Source: Luscinia megarhynchos (lineage: Eukaryota; Chordata; Aves; Passeriformes; Turdidae). Taken from it: a stretch of DNA of 64,000 nt. The notes below the pieces were generated by a model that was not told where the DNA came from, ran no database searches, and saw only the letters and a program-made list of their open reading frames with translations. Of the stretch, positions 29,523 through 53,957 are shown in pieces. Location: NCBI GenBank assembly GCA_034336665.1, contig JAPFBE010000003.1:37918360-37982359 (forward strand), written 5' to 3'. A program made the position numbers and the translations under genes. Position 1 is the stretch's first letter, and every line of letters starts with the position of its first letter.

Positions 29523-31814
29523 ACACATTTGGCATTTTTTAGTTCAGAAGGGAAGTTATCAAAGAACTGAAGTATTCTAATTTTTCTAATGCTGATCAAG
29601 TACTTCTCTAAGTTTTAAACAGCTCAACAATACCAAAGCTATGAAAAAGCACTGACATTTAGCTCAGCCATCTAAAGAATTGCAAAGCACACGTTATAAT
29701 AATCATTGTACTAAGATAAAATGAATACCAAGAGAATATAAGGAGGTCTAGCTGTATATAAAACTCTTCAATGAAGGAGGGTTTTATCTTAGTGTGTTTT
29801 CCAGGAAATACAATTATAGTAAGAAAACACTAAAAAACCGTATCCTTCCATAAATGATTGCTTTTTTAGAATCACATTTTCCAGGTTCTCATGCTGTTTG
29901 GAAATACTGACAGCAGGTTCCAAAGACAGAACTAGATGCTTCCACATGTATATTTTCATGTTAGGAAAAAAATATTTAGGTGGAGATATTTTTTGCTCTT
30001 TGTACGTCAGAAAAGCAAAAGCTTCCTTGAAGCATTTGGATTTAATTTTGTTTCACCATCACTTCTTCAAAATGAGGAAAATTGTTCCCCATCTCTTTTT
30101 TCCTTCTCTTGTTCTTCTTTTCTGCTAAACTGTTGGATTGTTAGTGCTTTCTCAGTAGCTGGGAATTTAAAATAATGTTTCATCATTGTACAAGAGGTTG
30201 CAGGCAAATAGAAATTCAATCTCTGCTTACCATGAATTGCTCTCTATGTTGTTTTTTCATGAGCCCAAAAGAAAATACATGCCCTGAATTCTTCCTAACA
30301 GCATGATTTACATTTTCAGTCCTCCAACTCATTCTGAGTACTGTAAGCTCTCTCCTGCCTCCTGTCACTTTGTACTATCAGCAGAACACCCACGTAAGTC
30401 ATTCATGAGACATGAACACTACTGTGTGGAGAGCTGGGTTACAGCACATGTGGCATCACTGAGCCTTGTCCCCTACAGAGCATCTGCAGAGTGAGTAGAT
30501 ACCAACTTTGATATGAGCAGCTCGCTTGTTGGAGTTGACACAGCCACCAGGCCACACTGACACAGAACCTGCACTGAATTCTTGAGCACATGGTTTTAAA
30601 CTGTGAGGAGGCAAAAAAGGGAAGGACAGGCAGTGCATTTCATTGCTCTCTAGCATGGCCACACCTGTCTTGGTACATGGGTAATTTCCTAAAAACATTA
30701 TAAAGAATTCTAAAGGATATCATGATCATCCTAAGTACTAATTGCAGAATGAGGTGCAATGCTTACATTACAGTCTACTGCTCATTCAGCTCATCAGTTA
30801 ATCATTATAATAACAGTGACCTTTTCCTTCATATTTATAAAACATCTAGTAAATCTATAGTACTGCAATAATATAAAGATAAAAATTATTCTAATTAATT
30901 GAGAAATAAAAAGCCAAAGAAAACAGAGGCAGTGAAAATAGCTAATTCACACCTGGTTAATAAATGACATTTCAGAGACATGATTCTTAAATTGAAATGT
31001 AAGTGAAAGAGTAAGTAGTCTATTGAAGGAATTTCAGGGAGGTCTCCCAGGTAAGATCTTCAAAGGCATATAATTCAAGGAACAAGTGTTAGTTGAAAAT
31101 TATTGGAAGTGAAATTCCTTGAGTTCTAAAATGTAAAAGTTACAGGCATTTTGAAGGCATTGCAAAAAATTACAGCACAGGTAGGGTCCAGATTCTTTCC
31201 ATTGGCATTCACTTTCCCGGAAATCTGGGGGAAAGTTGAAGTCCCTGTAATTATAAATTACTTGTCAAAATTGTGTTTGGTGTGTATCTGAAGGAGTGAG
31301 CAATATATTATGTATCACAGCTCATAAATGGCACAGCTTCTAAATAGTAGCAGATAGATTTACTATTATAGATGGAGCTATCTTGCTGCAGGGTAAGCAC
31401 AACATTTTTTCTTTTTTCTTTTTATTTTGTGGCCAACATATTTTCAAAATATAAATATGAAAACATAGGAAATGTCAACATTGTTGACATTCATAAAATA
31501 GAGGATGGTGTCTAGAGGATTCAGCAACAATATGTAAAGCAGATAATGCTATAATGCAGATAGTGAATCAGCTGGTGTTTTCATAGAAGAAATTAGAAAA
31601 TACAGATTGAAAATGTCAAGTGCATCCATTATAAGGTAATTGACTAAGGACAGTATCAGCAATTGGCCATAAATTTGGCCTGCCCTATAAGTGTCTATTT
31701 ATATAAGTGCATATATGTGCATACATACATTGTTTATATGATTATGTATTTATGTGGTGTTTATCCATAATGTGATCAGGTGGGAATGTGTCTGTACCTC
31801 TTCCTGTACCTGAG

Positions 31815-31999
31815 GTTCACAGACTGGCTAAGGTTGGAAGGCACCACAGTGGGACTTCTGGTCCAACCTCCCTGCTTAAGCAGGATCACACTAGTGCATG
31901 TTGCAGAGGATTGAGTCCAGAGGGTTCTTGACTATCTCCAGTGAGGGAAACTCCAGAACCTCTCTGGGCAAACTGTTTCAGTGTGTGGTCACCCACACA
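31815..31999 (-). mobile_element. CR1 LINE 3' fragment
   Basis: In plus reading it goes CACAGACTGGCTAAGGTTGG, then AAGGCACCACAGTGG, TGGTCCAACCTCCCTGCTTA, and ACCTCTCTGGGCAAACTGTT. This is the reverse complement of the CR1 3' UTR and the end of ORF2. It is 5'-truncated and antisense to NALCN. Confidence 0.85.
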
Positions 32000-32000
32000 G

Positions 32001-32071
32001 TTAAATGCATTAAGGTTAACACATTAAGGTTAAATGCATTTTAATATATACAAAATGCACTTAAATGCATT
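32001..32071. repeat. Three dispersed TTAAATGCATT copies beside CR1
   Basis: TTAAATGCATT occurs at 32001-32011, 32030-32040 and 32061-32071, with an ATTAAGGTTAA motif duplicated between the first two. The cluster starts immediately at the truncated end of the neighbouring CR1. It looks like a local duplication, possibly linked to the insertion. Confidence 0.8.
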
Positions 32072-35000
32072 TAGCATTGTGATTTTAAGCTAGTTTGGTA
32101 TTTTTTATTGTGAGAGGAAAGGAACTTTTACACTTGCTCTTTGCAAATACTCTGAGACTAGGGAGTGTATTAATCCCCATAGAAAAGGTAGCTGATTAAT
32201 CACACCTTAGTAAAGTAGAGTGAGAGTCTACCCTATAGCTTTAATGAAGTCACTAGATATACAACAAAAATTAATTTGGCCTATTTAACTTCACATTTTA
32301 GTCATTAATTATTTTGACTCATATTTTTTAATTGATCTGTATTGCTATATTTAGGAAAAATAATAAAACTTCATATTATTTGGGTTCTCTTTTGCATTTC
32401 ATACTATGTAGGTTTAGAGAAAATTACTGCTGAGGTGATGATATACGTATTAACAGTTCTAAAAATCTGACAGGTAGATAACAATTTCTATGCATTTTTG
32501 TTGTTATCATGAACAATTTAAGTAGTATTTTTAGATTTCTTTTATGTTTCAGCAGCTGCTCTCATTTTCTCTAAGTCAGATTGCAGTTGCTGAAAGGCTG
32601 CTTACTTCCTCTCTCTTGCAAAGAAAATGACATACTGTGTTAGCTGATTGGGAGGAGCTGGTGGGGAGGAGGGTTGTTTAGTTTCAAAGAAGCCATTATT
32701 TCATGTATTTTTAGGGCAGAAGAGTCACCATTTTCTTTTTGACTGTTCTGTTAGAAGTTGTGGGAGGAGAAAAGTGGCTGCTGTTAGTAAGAGGCGTACA
32801 GAAGTGTATCTATGCTACTGCTTTATTCTGTTATTGCAAGATGTGAATTAACAGGATGCTCGTCTGAAAGAGGCATATGCAACACATTCTTTAGCCCTGT
32901 AGCAGAAATAGAAATTTGGCTTTCAAATCTAAAATGTAAGGGGAAAAAATGTATCTAATTTCTGACAGAAACTTTACCCTTAAAGGCTTGGTTACTCAAA
33001 AACTCTAAGATAAGACTTTTTCATTTCTCTTCATTAGGCTTTCTATCATTATTTCCATTTATTCACCTCCTAAGTGTGTATTTTCTCATTCTTGCTGTTA
33101 CTGACTTCACTTTGTTCCTTTGATAGAATTTATTCTGCCTTTTTTTAAAGTAGCTTTTAATTTTCAAATCAAAATTAGCTATGCTAAAAGGCAGGAGAGT
33201 CTGTGTAAACATGGCAGGTTAATGACTCTCACCTGCGTTTTCAAATATTACAGAGACATTTAGACTCTTGGAAGATCTTAACTACTTCTGATTTCTTTCT
33301 GATTTTAGCTATATGTCATCTGAAAATTATATTTGTTTCCTTGAAACCATACTGTGGTAGCCCAGAATCCTATGCTTACTGACTGGAGAACATATTTGCA
33401 TGTCCTTAATTGTTACCATTATTCAGTTATACTCCCTTTTCCAGCTTGTTTTGAGGCTGCATGGTGGGAGACCCTGTGAGGACACAGATGCAGTGGCTAC
33501 CTTGAGTTTTGCATCCTAATCGGATGTGGTAGAAGGTGGAAAGAGAAGCACAGTAAAGTGAAACTTGTAGAATATTTTATTAGACAGGACAGTTTACTGT
33601 CTATAATGCTTTTTCTGCTAAGCCAGCATCACCTCTACTGCAGCCAGAAAACATTTATAGAAAAGTTTCCATATGCATATTCTAAAACTTGCAAGAGTTA
33701 TGATGTTTATGTTTTGGGGACTGTTTTCCTCCCTTGACTATCACCATACCACCTAAATTATCTCATGCAGCTGATAAAAAAGTTCTCTGTGTTAAGGTGA
33801 TCTTGACATCACCAAACATCTGAGTTGTGACTTCTGACTTATTTCCTTTGCAGCATCTAAAAGCCATCTCTTCCAGCATCTTTAAAACTCATCCTTCACC
33901 TTGTTTACTCAGTGAAGTTGCATTATTTGAATTTGTCTAGCACTGAAGTTCCGCTCAAATACATTAGATGGTATCTTAGATTTGCAATGTTTCTGATCTA
34001 TAACTGCATCAATATAAGATTTTAAAAAACTTGTTCCCATAAAATTTCTGGTTAATGCTTAATAATTTTCAGAAATGTTCAGATTGCAGAGTATGGGAAT
34101 AATTGCTAAATTCTCCTCACAAAGCATATCTTTGTCAGGCAGTCATAAAGTAAGTTGAAAGCAAAATGGTTTATAGAAAATTAGTTACATAGCTTGTAAA
34201 ATGCTCTACAATGTCCTGCAAACAAAAAGGAAAATTTTCTGCAATTTCACAATTTTGTACTTGCTCAGATGGCCATTAACCAACAAGATGAAAATCAAAT
34301 TTATCCTATTCACACTATGAATTATCTGTGATTAGCAGTGTATAGAATTTGATTTTCTAAAGCTTCTTTCATATTCAAGGTATCTTCAAGCATTTTGCAA
34401 AAAAAAAAGAGACAAAATAAACACCATAAGTCTACTAAACATGTATAGGATAAAAAAACTTTTCTTTAGGCCAAGATTGAATCTTTGCTTAGTGACTCTT
34501 AGAAATCTTGTATCATAGAATCCTAAAGTCAAGGGGATTTTTGCTATTTCTAGTCTTATACATTATAATACTATTTGAGGCATTTGGTGTGTCCTGCTTT
34601 CAACATTGAATCAAGAATGACTGGCAATCATGTTCCTTTCTTAGTGGTGTAAATTCTATGCATTCACCTTAAACTGGCCCTGCTCTATAAAACCCATAAT
34701 CCCTTTATATGCATTTAGGAGTCATGAGCCGACCTCTGAAATGTCCAGAAAGAATGAGAATGTACTTGCAATGCTTTCATTTTATTATTATTTGACCTAG
34801 TATTTTCCAAGCTCCTATAATGAACCTGAGTCATGCTTTGTTAGCTCTTCTGAACAAGTTTTCTATATTCTGTGATGCTCATGTAACTCCAGTTAATTGG
34901 GCTTTGTGAAGTGAATGCGTATCATAAGATTTGCAGTTCTGTTCTAGAATGCATCTCCACACATCGTGGTGATTCTGTGCATGGTAATAAGCTGGGACTT

Positions 35001-36796
35001 GCATTTGCCTTCGTGTCACTGCAGTGGTAGGATCTAGGCTCCAGTGGGACCATAAGGAAAAAAAGCTGGATTAGCACAAATGTGAGCTTTTCAGTTGCTG
35101 TTCAGTAATATCATCCAACTCTTTTGTGCACATCTAAACAACTTTAACAAATCAGAGTTTATTCTAACTACCAGAAAGGATGGTCTTCCAGTAGGCCTGT
35201 ATAGACAGGAGTACAAATAACATACAGCATTATTATAAGATAGGTGTAAACTTAACCACAATGATCATGTAGTCAGTATAAGGTCTTTAAACAGGTATAG
35301 CTGGAAGCTTGGCTAGAATCTTTTAGCAGGATCTAGCTTCCTTGTGCAAATAGCAAAAGGTAGTGAAGACAAAAAGCGAGTAAGAACCTTGCCAGAGCCA
35401 TTCCATTATAACATAGAGGAGGAGATACTGTTGGTTTATGAAGTATTAAAGTATATCTAAACTATAAAGAAATACAAATACTACTGTATTTTTACCATCG
35501 ATGATTGCACAATTCAAGAGTATCAAAATCTGAAAAGAAAGCTGCTTACCCATATAGTGATTATCAAAGTCTTTTAGTTAAATGATGTTTGCACTGTTCA
35601 TTAATTGGTTTGGTACTTTCAAGAGCTACCCTGCCAGTTTTACAATTATGCACTCTAAGCTTTTCACACACTAAATAGCCAAAATAAGCAAAGCTTTTCT
35701 ACAGTCAGATCCTCACCATGTCTTGCTCAGTGTTAATAAATTTGATGGTTTTGTTGGTATTTTTTTTCTTCAAGACTACTTGTTCTCTTTTTTTTATTTT
35801 CTTAGACCATCACCAAGACTGTTAGTATTATCAGATGCATTCTAAATTTCTGTAGGTCTAAGCTGGAACCATTGAGCCCTTTGAAGATATCTCTTTCAAG
35901 ATTTCACATGATAATATTAAACATTATGAGCTTGGGTCAGTTTTGAGTTAGTAATATCAGGGTAATATGGCCTATGGATTCTTTCATTATTAAGTCTGTC
36001 AGACCCTACAGTTTTGCAACATTTACCATTTACTTTTTTATCATTTACTTGTTTAGTAGGTAGGGCTTTTTAGACTTGAAACAAAAATCCTATATGAAGG
36101 ATGGTGATACATGATGTACATGTCAAGCCCCCAGAAGGAATCTAGCTTTAGGAAAAGGTAGTTTAATATTCAGTAATTCCAGTTTGCTTAGTGACTTCAT
36201 TTCTCATGGACCACTGCTTTCCTGAGCCAGTGTCTGTGGCTCTGGCTGTGCAAAGTGGCAGCTGCTGTGGATGTTCTCCAGGGCAGTGAGCTGGCAAAGG
36301 CAAATTAATGTCACTCATCCTTCCTCTGCCATGCAGGAACATGGAGTATTAAAGCAATGTACCCCATTCTGATACTACTGGAGACAAAAGACTGCTTTAG
36401 ACCATGCATTGTAATGCTCTGTAAGACTAAGTGAGCCAGGTAGTCTCTACCTGTCAAGAATTGCAGTGTCATTACTTGAGTACTTGGGTGACTCTGGGAT
36501 ATTTAATGCAGTTTTTCATTCAGACTTCCTCAGCTGCAACAAGCATGTCCCTAGAGTTAAATAAATTAGCAGCATTTTAGAAGTCTTTTTGCATTCATGA
36601 AACTCCCATCTGAGCACAAAACAAATCCTTGGCTCCTTTGTGTATTTCCAAACAATGAAAGAATTTGGATGATTAACAGTTTTTCAGGTACTGGTTTTTA
36701 TGGCCACTGCACCTCTAATGCACTGTGCCATATAGGTTCTTCCGGTGTCCTGGACACTGAGAATTAACATCTTGCATTATAGGTAATTCATAGTAA

Positions 36797-36823
36797 ATGT
36801 AAGAAATGTAAGAAATGTAAGAA
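36797..36823. repeat. Three-copy 9-base tandem repeat
   Basis: ATGTAAGAA is repeated three times without mismatch. Simple intronic tandem repeat. Confidence 0.9.
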
Positions 36824-37930
36824 ATTCATCACTGTTGTAGCTGATTGATGGCAGCAGCAGGGCATTTCACTTGAGACTTCTTCAACACAGCTAATCTTAA
36901 ATCCAATTTAATATTAGATAAAATTTACCATGTATATGGCTGACAGCAACATCAGAACATTTCTTTCATCTCATTCCTACGCAGCTTAAGAAACACACAT
37001 CCAAGGGCTAAAAAAAGGTCATTAAATTAAACAAGAACAAAAATTTGCATTATGTTTCCTGTTTCAAGTTTGCATGGAGAATTTTCCATGCCTTTGTGCT
37101 CTGAAAAGGGCTGTAATCTAAATAATAAACTGCTGATCCAATGATCCAAAATGACTTTCAAGGCTTGGGCAAGAGCTGTGGACTAAATTCAGCTTTCATT
37201 TAGACCTCATTCCAAGTACAGAAATACATGAAGAAACAGTGGATACTCATGGTTGAACACAGCAGCAGAGGTGTGTCTGAACTGTTAGAAGGGTGCAAAT
37301 ACAAATTAAAGTTTTGTGGTGCAGAAAGAAAAAAACTAAGGCAGATTAGAGTAGGGGGGAAGCTGGGCACAGTAGGTGTGTGGGTTAGAGTACTGTGATT
37401 GATCTCCTGAAGATCCAGCAGTCTGTCTGAGAGGCCAATGGGAAATCTCCTTATCATGCACAGCATCCATGGCAAGCAAGCAGCTAGATTCTGACATGAC
37501 ATAGAAAAAGCCAAGAAACACAGAAACCAATCTGGTCCCCATGTACTGGCCAATCCTGGGATTTTAAAATAATGATTTTTTTAATCTCCTCAGCATAGCA
37601 TTTTTGCTGTGCGTGTGGTGGAGGTATTTGCTTATTTGTGGATACCTCCACCTTGCTGGCCCTGTGTGCTCACTGTCTCTCTGCCAGCACCTAGGGTGTT
37701 TTTATTGTTCCTTGCCACTGCTATCTCTTAATTTGCTGCCTTAGCCATATGTTCCTGCCTTTACATTGCCTGTGCCTGGCTTGCATCCTGTCTGAGCCTT
37801 TCTTTATCATCTTAGTGTTGAATCATGTTATGCCAGTGTAATACTTCCTATTAGCTAAGCAGTCTCCTTTCAGTTTAATTGGGAAGACTACCTTAACAAC
37901 AAGCTTTTTTGAATCCTACTGAAAAATAAA

Positions 37931-38397
37931 AGGTGCTGCAGAGAGTCTAGAGAAGGGCAAGGACCCTGTTGAATGGGCTGGAGCACAAGTCTTATGGGGA
38001 GTCGCTGAGGGAGCTGGGGATGTTTTGCTGGAGAACAGGAGGCTCAGGGAGGGCCTTGTTCCTCTCTATAACTATATAGATGTAAGGAGGTTTTAGTAAG
38101 GTGGGGGTCAGTCTCTTCTCCAGGTTACAAGTGACAGGATGAAAGGAAATGGCTTCAAGTTGCACCATGGAAGGTGTAAATTAGATATTAGAAGAAATTT
38201 CTTAATAGAAAGGGTAGTCAAACATTGGAATAGACTGCACAGGGAAGTGGTGGAGTCACCATCCCTGGAATTTTTAAAACACATGTGGCTAAGTCACTTG
38301 AGGACACAGCTTAATGGTGAGCGTGGTGGTGGTGCTAGGTTAGACTTGATGGTTTTAAAAGTCTTTTCCAACTTTAAGCATTCTGTGATATTCTATG
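37931..38397 (+). mobile_element. CR1 LINE 3' end with ORF2 carboxy remnant
   Basis: The plus strand carries the last part of CR1 ORF2; the frame from 38139 begins [19 protein letters not shown] and contains [20 protein letters not shown], the conserved CR1 carboxy end. The 3' UTR follows and ends in the octamers ATTCTGTG (38380-38387) and ATTCTATG (38390-38397). The upstream half (AAGGGCAAGGACCC ... GGAGCACAAGTCTTATG) is non-coding through mutation. The element is truncated and inactive. Confidence 0.93.
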
Positions 38398-39904
38398 AAC
38401 CAAACTACGATTAGTATGCCACTGAAAAATCTTTTTATGACTGCTTGGTTCTGACCAGGACAAGATTAGTCTTTGCAGGCGCCAGAACAGGGCATGGCTG
38501 GAACCTGGAGGTTATTCTATACCACCTCATGTCATTACTGGGGTTGGGGGAAAGGAGTTTCTTGCAACAAGAAGTCTTTCCTTCTGGAAGGAATGGCAGA
38601 GGGAGTGCTGAACATTTTGCGTGTGATTCACTCACCTCTCTCTTGTACGCTTATTATTAATGTTGTTGTTGTAACTGTTTATTTTCTTATCTCATTGTCA
38701 TCTCCAGTAAATTGTTTTTAGCCCATGATCTTTACCTTTTCTACCTCCAATTCCCCTCTCCAGCCACCACTAGGGGAGGGGGAGTGAGCAAATGGCAGTG
38801 TGGTTTGGAGCACATCAGTGGCAGCACTAAATTGAGGAGTAGCATTCCTAAATCACCAGTGTCCGAAGGTACAGACTAGATGACAAAGTGTGCATGTATG
38901 TACATGTATATCAAGACAGTTTATGCATTTTTATTTTTCCTGTATTAACATTTTGCTTCACTGCGAAAGGAGCTAAAATTGCCTTTTGCAACCTCACTTA
39001 CTAGTTTCTTTTAGCAAGTACTTTCACAATTGAGATAGAATACTTCATTATTATGATGGAAATTTTGACACCATTAAAAATACAGTGTAAAATATGCAGA
39101 GAGACTAACTATCTGGTTAGAATTTGTGTGAAATGGAAATGTAAAGGATAGAATGACACCTGTTTTGAATCACACCACTGAAAAAAAAGTGCATGACTGA
39201 TTCCAGTAGCCCTACCTTTATTCTGTTTTTATAGCTTCCCTTGTGGATTAAAAATAAAAGCCACAATTTTGTGACTTACCTGTGCTTTAGGTATTATTAG
39301 CCCCTGCTTGTTCTGTAAATTTCTGATTGTAAGGTTTATCTGCTGAACCTTCCTTTCTGGAACAGAATATACAACCATTTTATGTCACTAGAATCAAAAG
39401 GAAGCCAGCTTGCATGAGAAGGGTTTGAGCTGTCTTCTGTCTGCAATGATACCTGTAATTCACACAAAATGTCCAGATACTAAGAGACAAGAGGCAATTC
39501 TATCAGCTTGTATACTTGTAAATATGTGCTTAGTGTCCATTCAGGTTCAATTTAAGCAAGCTATCCTAAACTCCAGTGGAATTCAAGTGGGGATGCTTCA
39601 GTAGGCATGCACAAGGCTTTGCTAAAAGCTGAACAAGTGCTAATCCTTGCAGCCTCCCATACATCCCATATTATGTTCTAATTTCATCCAAAAAGAACCG
39701 TGTTTTGCAAACTAACTTGGTTAAGACTCTGAGCTTCAGGCAGGGTTAAACATAAAGTGTTAATGCTGACAATTCTTCATGGATATAATAATCTCAGCTC
39801 ATTGGATAATGACAGTATTTTACAACTATATATATGAATTTTCTAATATGTTAACATATCTTACAAATGTAAAAATGTGCATTTCTTAAATGTTGCATAC
39901 TTCT

Positions 39905-39958
39905 GAAGTAGATGATCTTTGAGATTCCTTTCAACCTAAACAGTTCCATAATTCTATG
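39905..39958 (+). mobile_element. CR1 LINE 3' tip
   Basis: A short remnant with AGATGATCTTTGAGATTCCT, TTTCAACCTAAACAGTTCC and the terminal octamer ATTCTATG (39951-39958). Same orientation as NALCN. Confidence 0.75.
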
Positions 39959-40355
39959 TGTTTCACATTCACAAGCCTCAGTTCTCTTGGGGCAGTGGAA
40001 CTACTCTACTAGAAGGACAATACAGCAGAAAACAGTCCAGGTTTCTGCAGTGGTGGTAGCATCCTAAAACGTGTACTGATGGGATCAGGTGTTCTGGAGG
40101 GACCTCATACTTGCCAGGACGGAGAAATTGGTCAGGTTTTGAGATTCAGGAGCAGTCTTTTTTTGCAGTGACCATGAGAATATGGAGTTTGGGAACCTTC
40201 AAAGAAGGAACAAAGCCAAAAGATAGGACCACAACCCTGGTGTTCAGACTTTTTCATGTTCAAGTGTCTGCTTCAAAGTATCTCATAGTACACAATCCTA
40301 GAGATTAGAGGTTCCAGAAGAAATGGTTGATTTTCAAGGATCTTCCTCCTTCAAG

Positions 40356-40973
40356 TTAAAAAATGGTCTCATTCCAAGTGCAGGAAGTCAAACAAATGTG
40401 GTGGTACATAATTGAACCAGTAGCTCTGGACAAAACTTGGAATTGAAAAGGAAGCATACAAGAGATGGAATCAGGGCCAAGTGGCCCAAGAGGAATAAAA
40501 ATACCCTGTCTGAGAGTGGAGGTGTAGGATTGAATCTGCCATGACATGGAAGGCAACAAGAAGGGCTTCTGCATATGTAAGAGGAGCAAAAGGTAGACTA
40601 GAAAAATGTGGGTCGGCCGTTGAAAGGAGTAGGAGATCTTGCAAGGCAAGGCAATGGCATAGAAATTATCTGAGGCCTTTTTCACCCATCTTGATGGGTA
40701 AGACTGACCTTCAGGAATCTCCAGCCCCTGAGTTTTGGGAGAAAGTCTGGAGCCATGATGAACAGCTGAACAAAGCAGAAGGTGTGTGGAGGTGTTCAAA
40801 CAGTGGAACAGGTTACACAGACAGGTCACAGAGCCTTCATCTGTCAAGATACTCAAACTCTGACTGAACAAAGTCCTGGAATACTGCTCTAGCTGACCCT
40901 GCTTAAGCAGGCAGCATCAGACTAGATCATCTCAAGAACTCCCTTCCATCATAAATAATTATGTGATTATGTG
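40356..40973 (+). mobile_element. Internally deleted CR1 LINE (endonuclease-RT linker joined to 3' end)
   Basis: From about 40356 to 40760 the plus strand resembles CR1 ORF2 between endonuclease and reverse transcriptase: GGAAGGCAACAAGAAGGGCT, then GCAAAAGGTAGACTAG, AAAATGTGGG, and GACCTTCAGGAATCTCCAG. At about 40790 it switches to the ORF2 carboxy end and 3' UTR (CAGCATCAGACTAGATCATC) and finishes with two ATTATGTG octamers at 40958-40973. The reverse transcriptase catalytic region expected between the two parts is missing. The 171-codon minus frame (40356-40871) is an antisense shadow of this element. Confidence 0.75.
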
Positions 40974-41998
40974 AACATAAACCAGTACAGGTACACAGAA
41001 TCTTTAGGGAAAAGATGAAAGGAGGCAGAGTTCTTCTAAATTTTGAGTTCTGTTTTTCCTGAAATTTTATTAGGCCCTTTTACATATAAACTCAGGAAGA
41101 AATAAAAATGGCCTTTTCCACTGTAAGTGTAACTTACACACCAACACAAGGAACCATAATGGTACATAACTTACTCCTATTAAAGACTGGAACTGTATTA
41201 CTTGTAGAAATTTGTTAAACAATATCAATATAAGTGATCATTCATCCAAAGAGTTTTTAATGTAAAATAACAGTATGTTCTGTGTGTTTGACTCTTGTTT
41301 GACAGCTTCTACTGTGGCTGATCCAGTGAGGGAAGTGGTTAAGTTTTCAGGGTGAATCATTAAGTCCATGGTCTTTGTGTTTGGGACTTAGAAGTTATTT
41401 CTTTGAAATTCTGCACACATCTTATGCATCTTGTCAGTAATGTTTTAGCATCTCACAGATGTAAACTCTGGACACTGCTGTGTGCCTCTGTTTGTCTTCC
41501 TCCTGTGTGGTTGCAGCAGCATTGACACAAAGCATTAAGTACAAGATACGTGAATTGTCTGTGAGTACTTCATAGCTCATAGGCCTAGATGTGTATATCT
41601 ACTATATGTACATGTGTTTTATTCATTTAGGCAGTAGTTTGACTCCAGATGAATCCCCTAAATATGTGTTTCTTGAGCATAAGCAGTGCACAAGATAGAC
41701 TGGATTTAACTTTTTCCTGAACAATAAGTCTTTAAGATTTGCATGAATAAATCATAAAGCAGGAGTATTAACTGACTAGATGTGCTCTTTATGCTTTAAA
41801 ATGTACTAAAGTAATGGATATCACATTAAATTAAAAACTTTCAAGTAAGAAGTCAACTGGCAAATAAAAACTAAAAAGTACAAAAATACATATATTTTAT
41901 TGTAGCTTTTATTATAGCTGATTATGTTTTGACAATGTAATAGATCTTGCATGTGGTTTGACTGCTTTTGATGATAAAATTTACTTTTTCTTTTGTAG

Positions 41999-53298
<11,300 letters not shown>

Positions 53299-53327
53299 TG
53301 AGTATTTTCTTACCATTGATGGCAGAC

Positions 53328-53397
53328 TTGGCAGTGTTTGGTAAATGATTGGACTCAGTGATCTTAAAGGTCCTTTCCATCCTAATGATTCTGTGAT
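53328..53397 (+). mobile_element. CR1 LINE 3' tip next to an LTR
   Basis: It reads TTGGACTCAGTGATCTTAAA, then AGGTCCTTTCCATCC and octamer ATTCTGTG (53388-53395), the CR1 3' terminus. The solo LTR begins 2 bases later, which suggests the retrovirus inserted at or beside the CR1 tail. Confidence 0.8.
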
Positions 53398-53399
53398 CC

Positions 53400-53957
53400 T
53401 GCTGGGGTTTAACCTGGCCAGTGGAGCTAAACATTACACAGGCACTTATTCAGTCCTCTCCCTGCAGTGGGATAAAGGAAAGAATTGGGGGGAAAAAAGT
53501 AAAATTTGTGGGCTGAGATAAAGAAATTTTAGTAGGACAGAAATGGAAGGGGAGACAATAATAATAAAAGAATTAAAATATAGAAAATCAGTGGATCACA
53601 ATGCTGCTGCTGCTTAGTATGTGTTGACTGGTGTTCAGCCAGCTTCCAATATGCAGCCCATAACCAGCATTCCCCTAGTTTATATGGTGACCATGATGTC
53701 GTATGGGATGGGATATCCATTTTGTCATTTGGGGTCACCTGTCCTGGCTGTTTCCCCCCAAATCTCTTGTGCACCCTCAGCTTGTTCACTGGTGGGATGA
53801 GAGGCAGGAAAGGCCCTGACTCTATGCAAGGACTGCTCAGCACCAACTAAAATATCATGTTTATATTATCAACATCATTCTCATCTTAAATCCTAAATAT
53901 AGCAATGTGCCAGCTACTAGGAAGAAAATTAGTTCTATTCCATCCCAAACCAGGACA
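53400..53957 (-). mobile_element. Solo LTR of an avian endogenous retrovirus (copy 2)
   Basis: A TG...CA-bounded element of about 558 bases. On the minus strand it starts TGTCCTGGTTTGGGATGG, has the U3 block AATTTTCTTCCTAGTAGCTG, a TATA box (complement of 53679-53684), then a T-rich region and CTCAGCCCACAAATTTTAC, and ends GGTTAAACCCCAGCA. It belongs to the same family and orientation as the LTR at 43473-44058. No viral genes lie beside it, so it is a solo LTR. No convincing target-site duplication (flanks GATCC and GATTG). The 105-codon minus frame inside is not a gene. Confidence 0.8.

Noticed and set aside
34508..34560. ATCATAGAATCCTAAAG, resembling a CR1 tail in minus orientation
   Set aside because: Only the first dozen bases fit; the following CR1 3' UTR words are absent.
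37195..37560. Possible further CR1 internal piece (CTCATTCCAAGTACAG similar to 40370)
   Set aside because: Only a short similarity to the start of the CR1 piece at 40.37 kb; the rest could not be matched by eye.
40356..40871. Longest open frame of the window (171 codons, minus strand)
   Set aside because: It lies antisense on a CR1 element whose sense strand is recognisable on the plus strand; no protein family on the minus strand.
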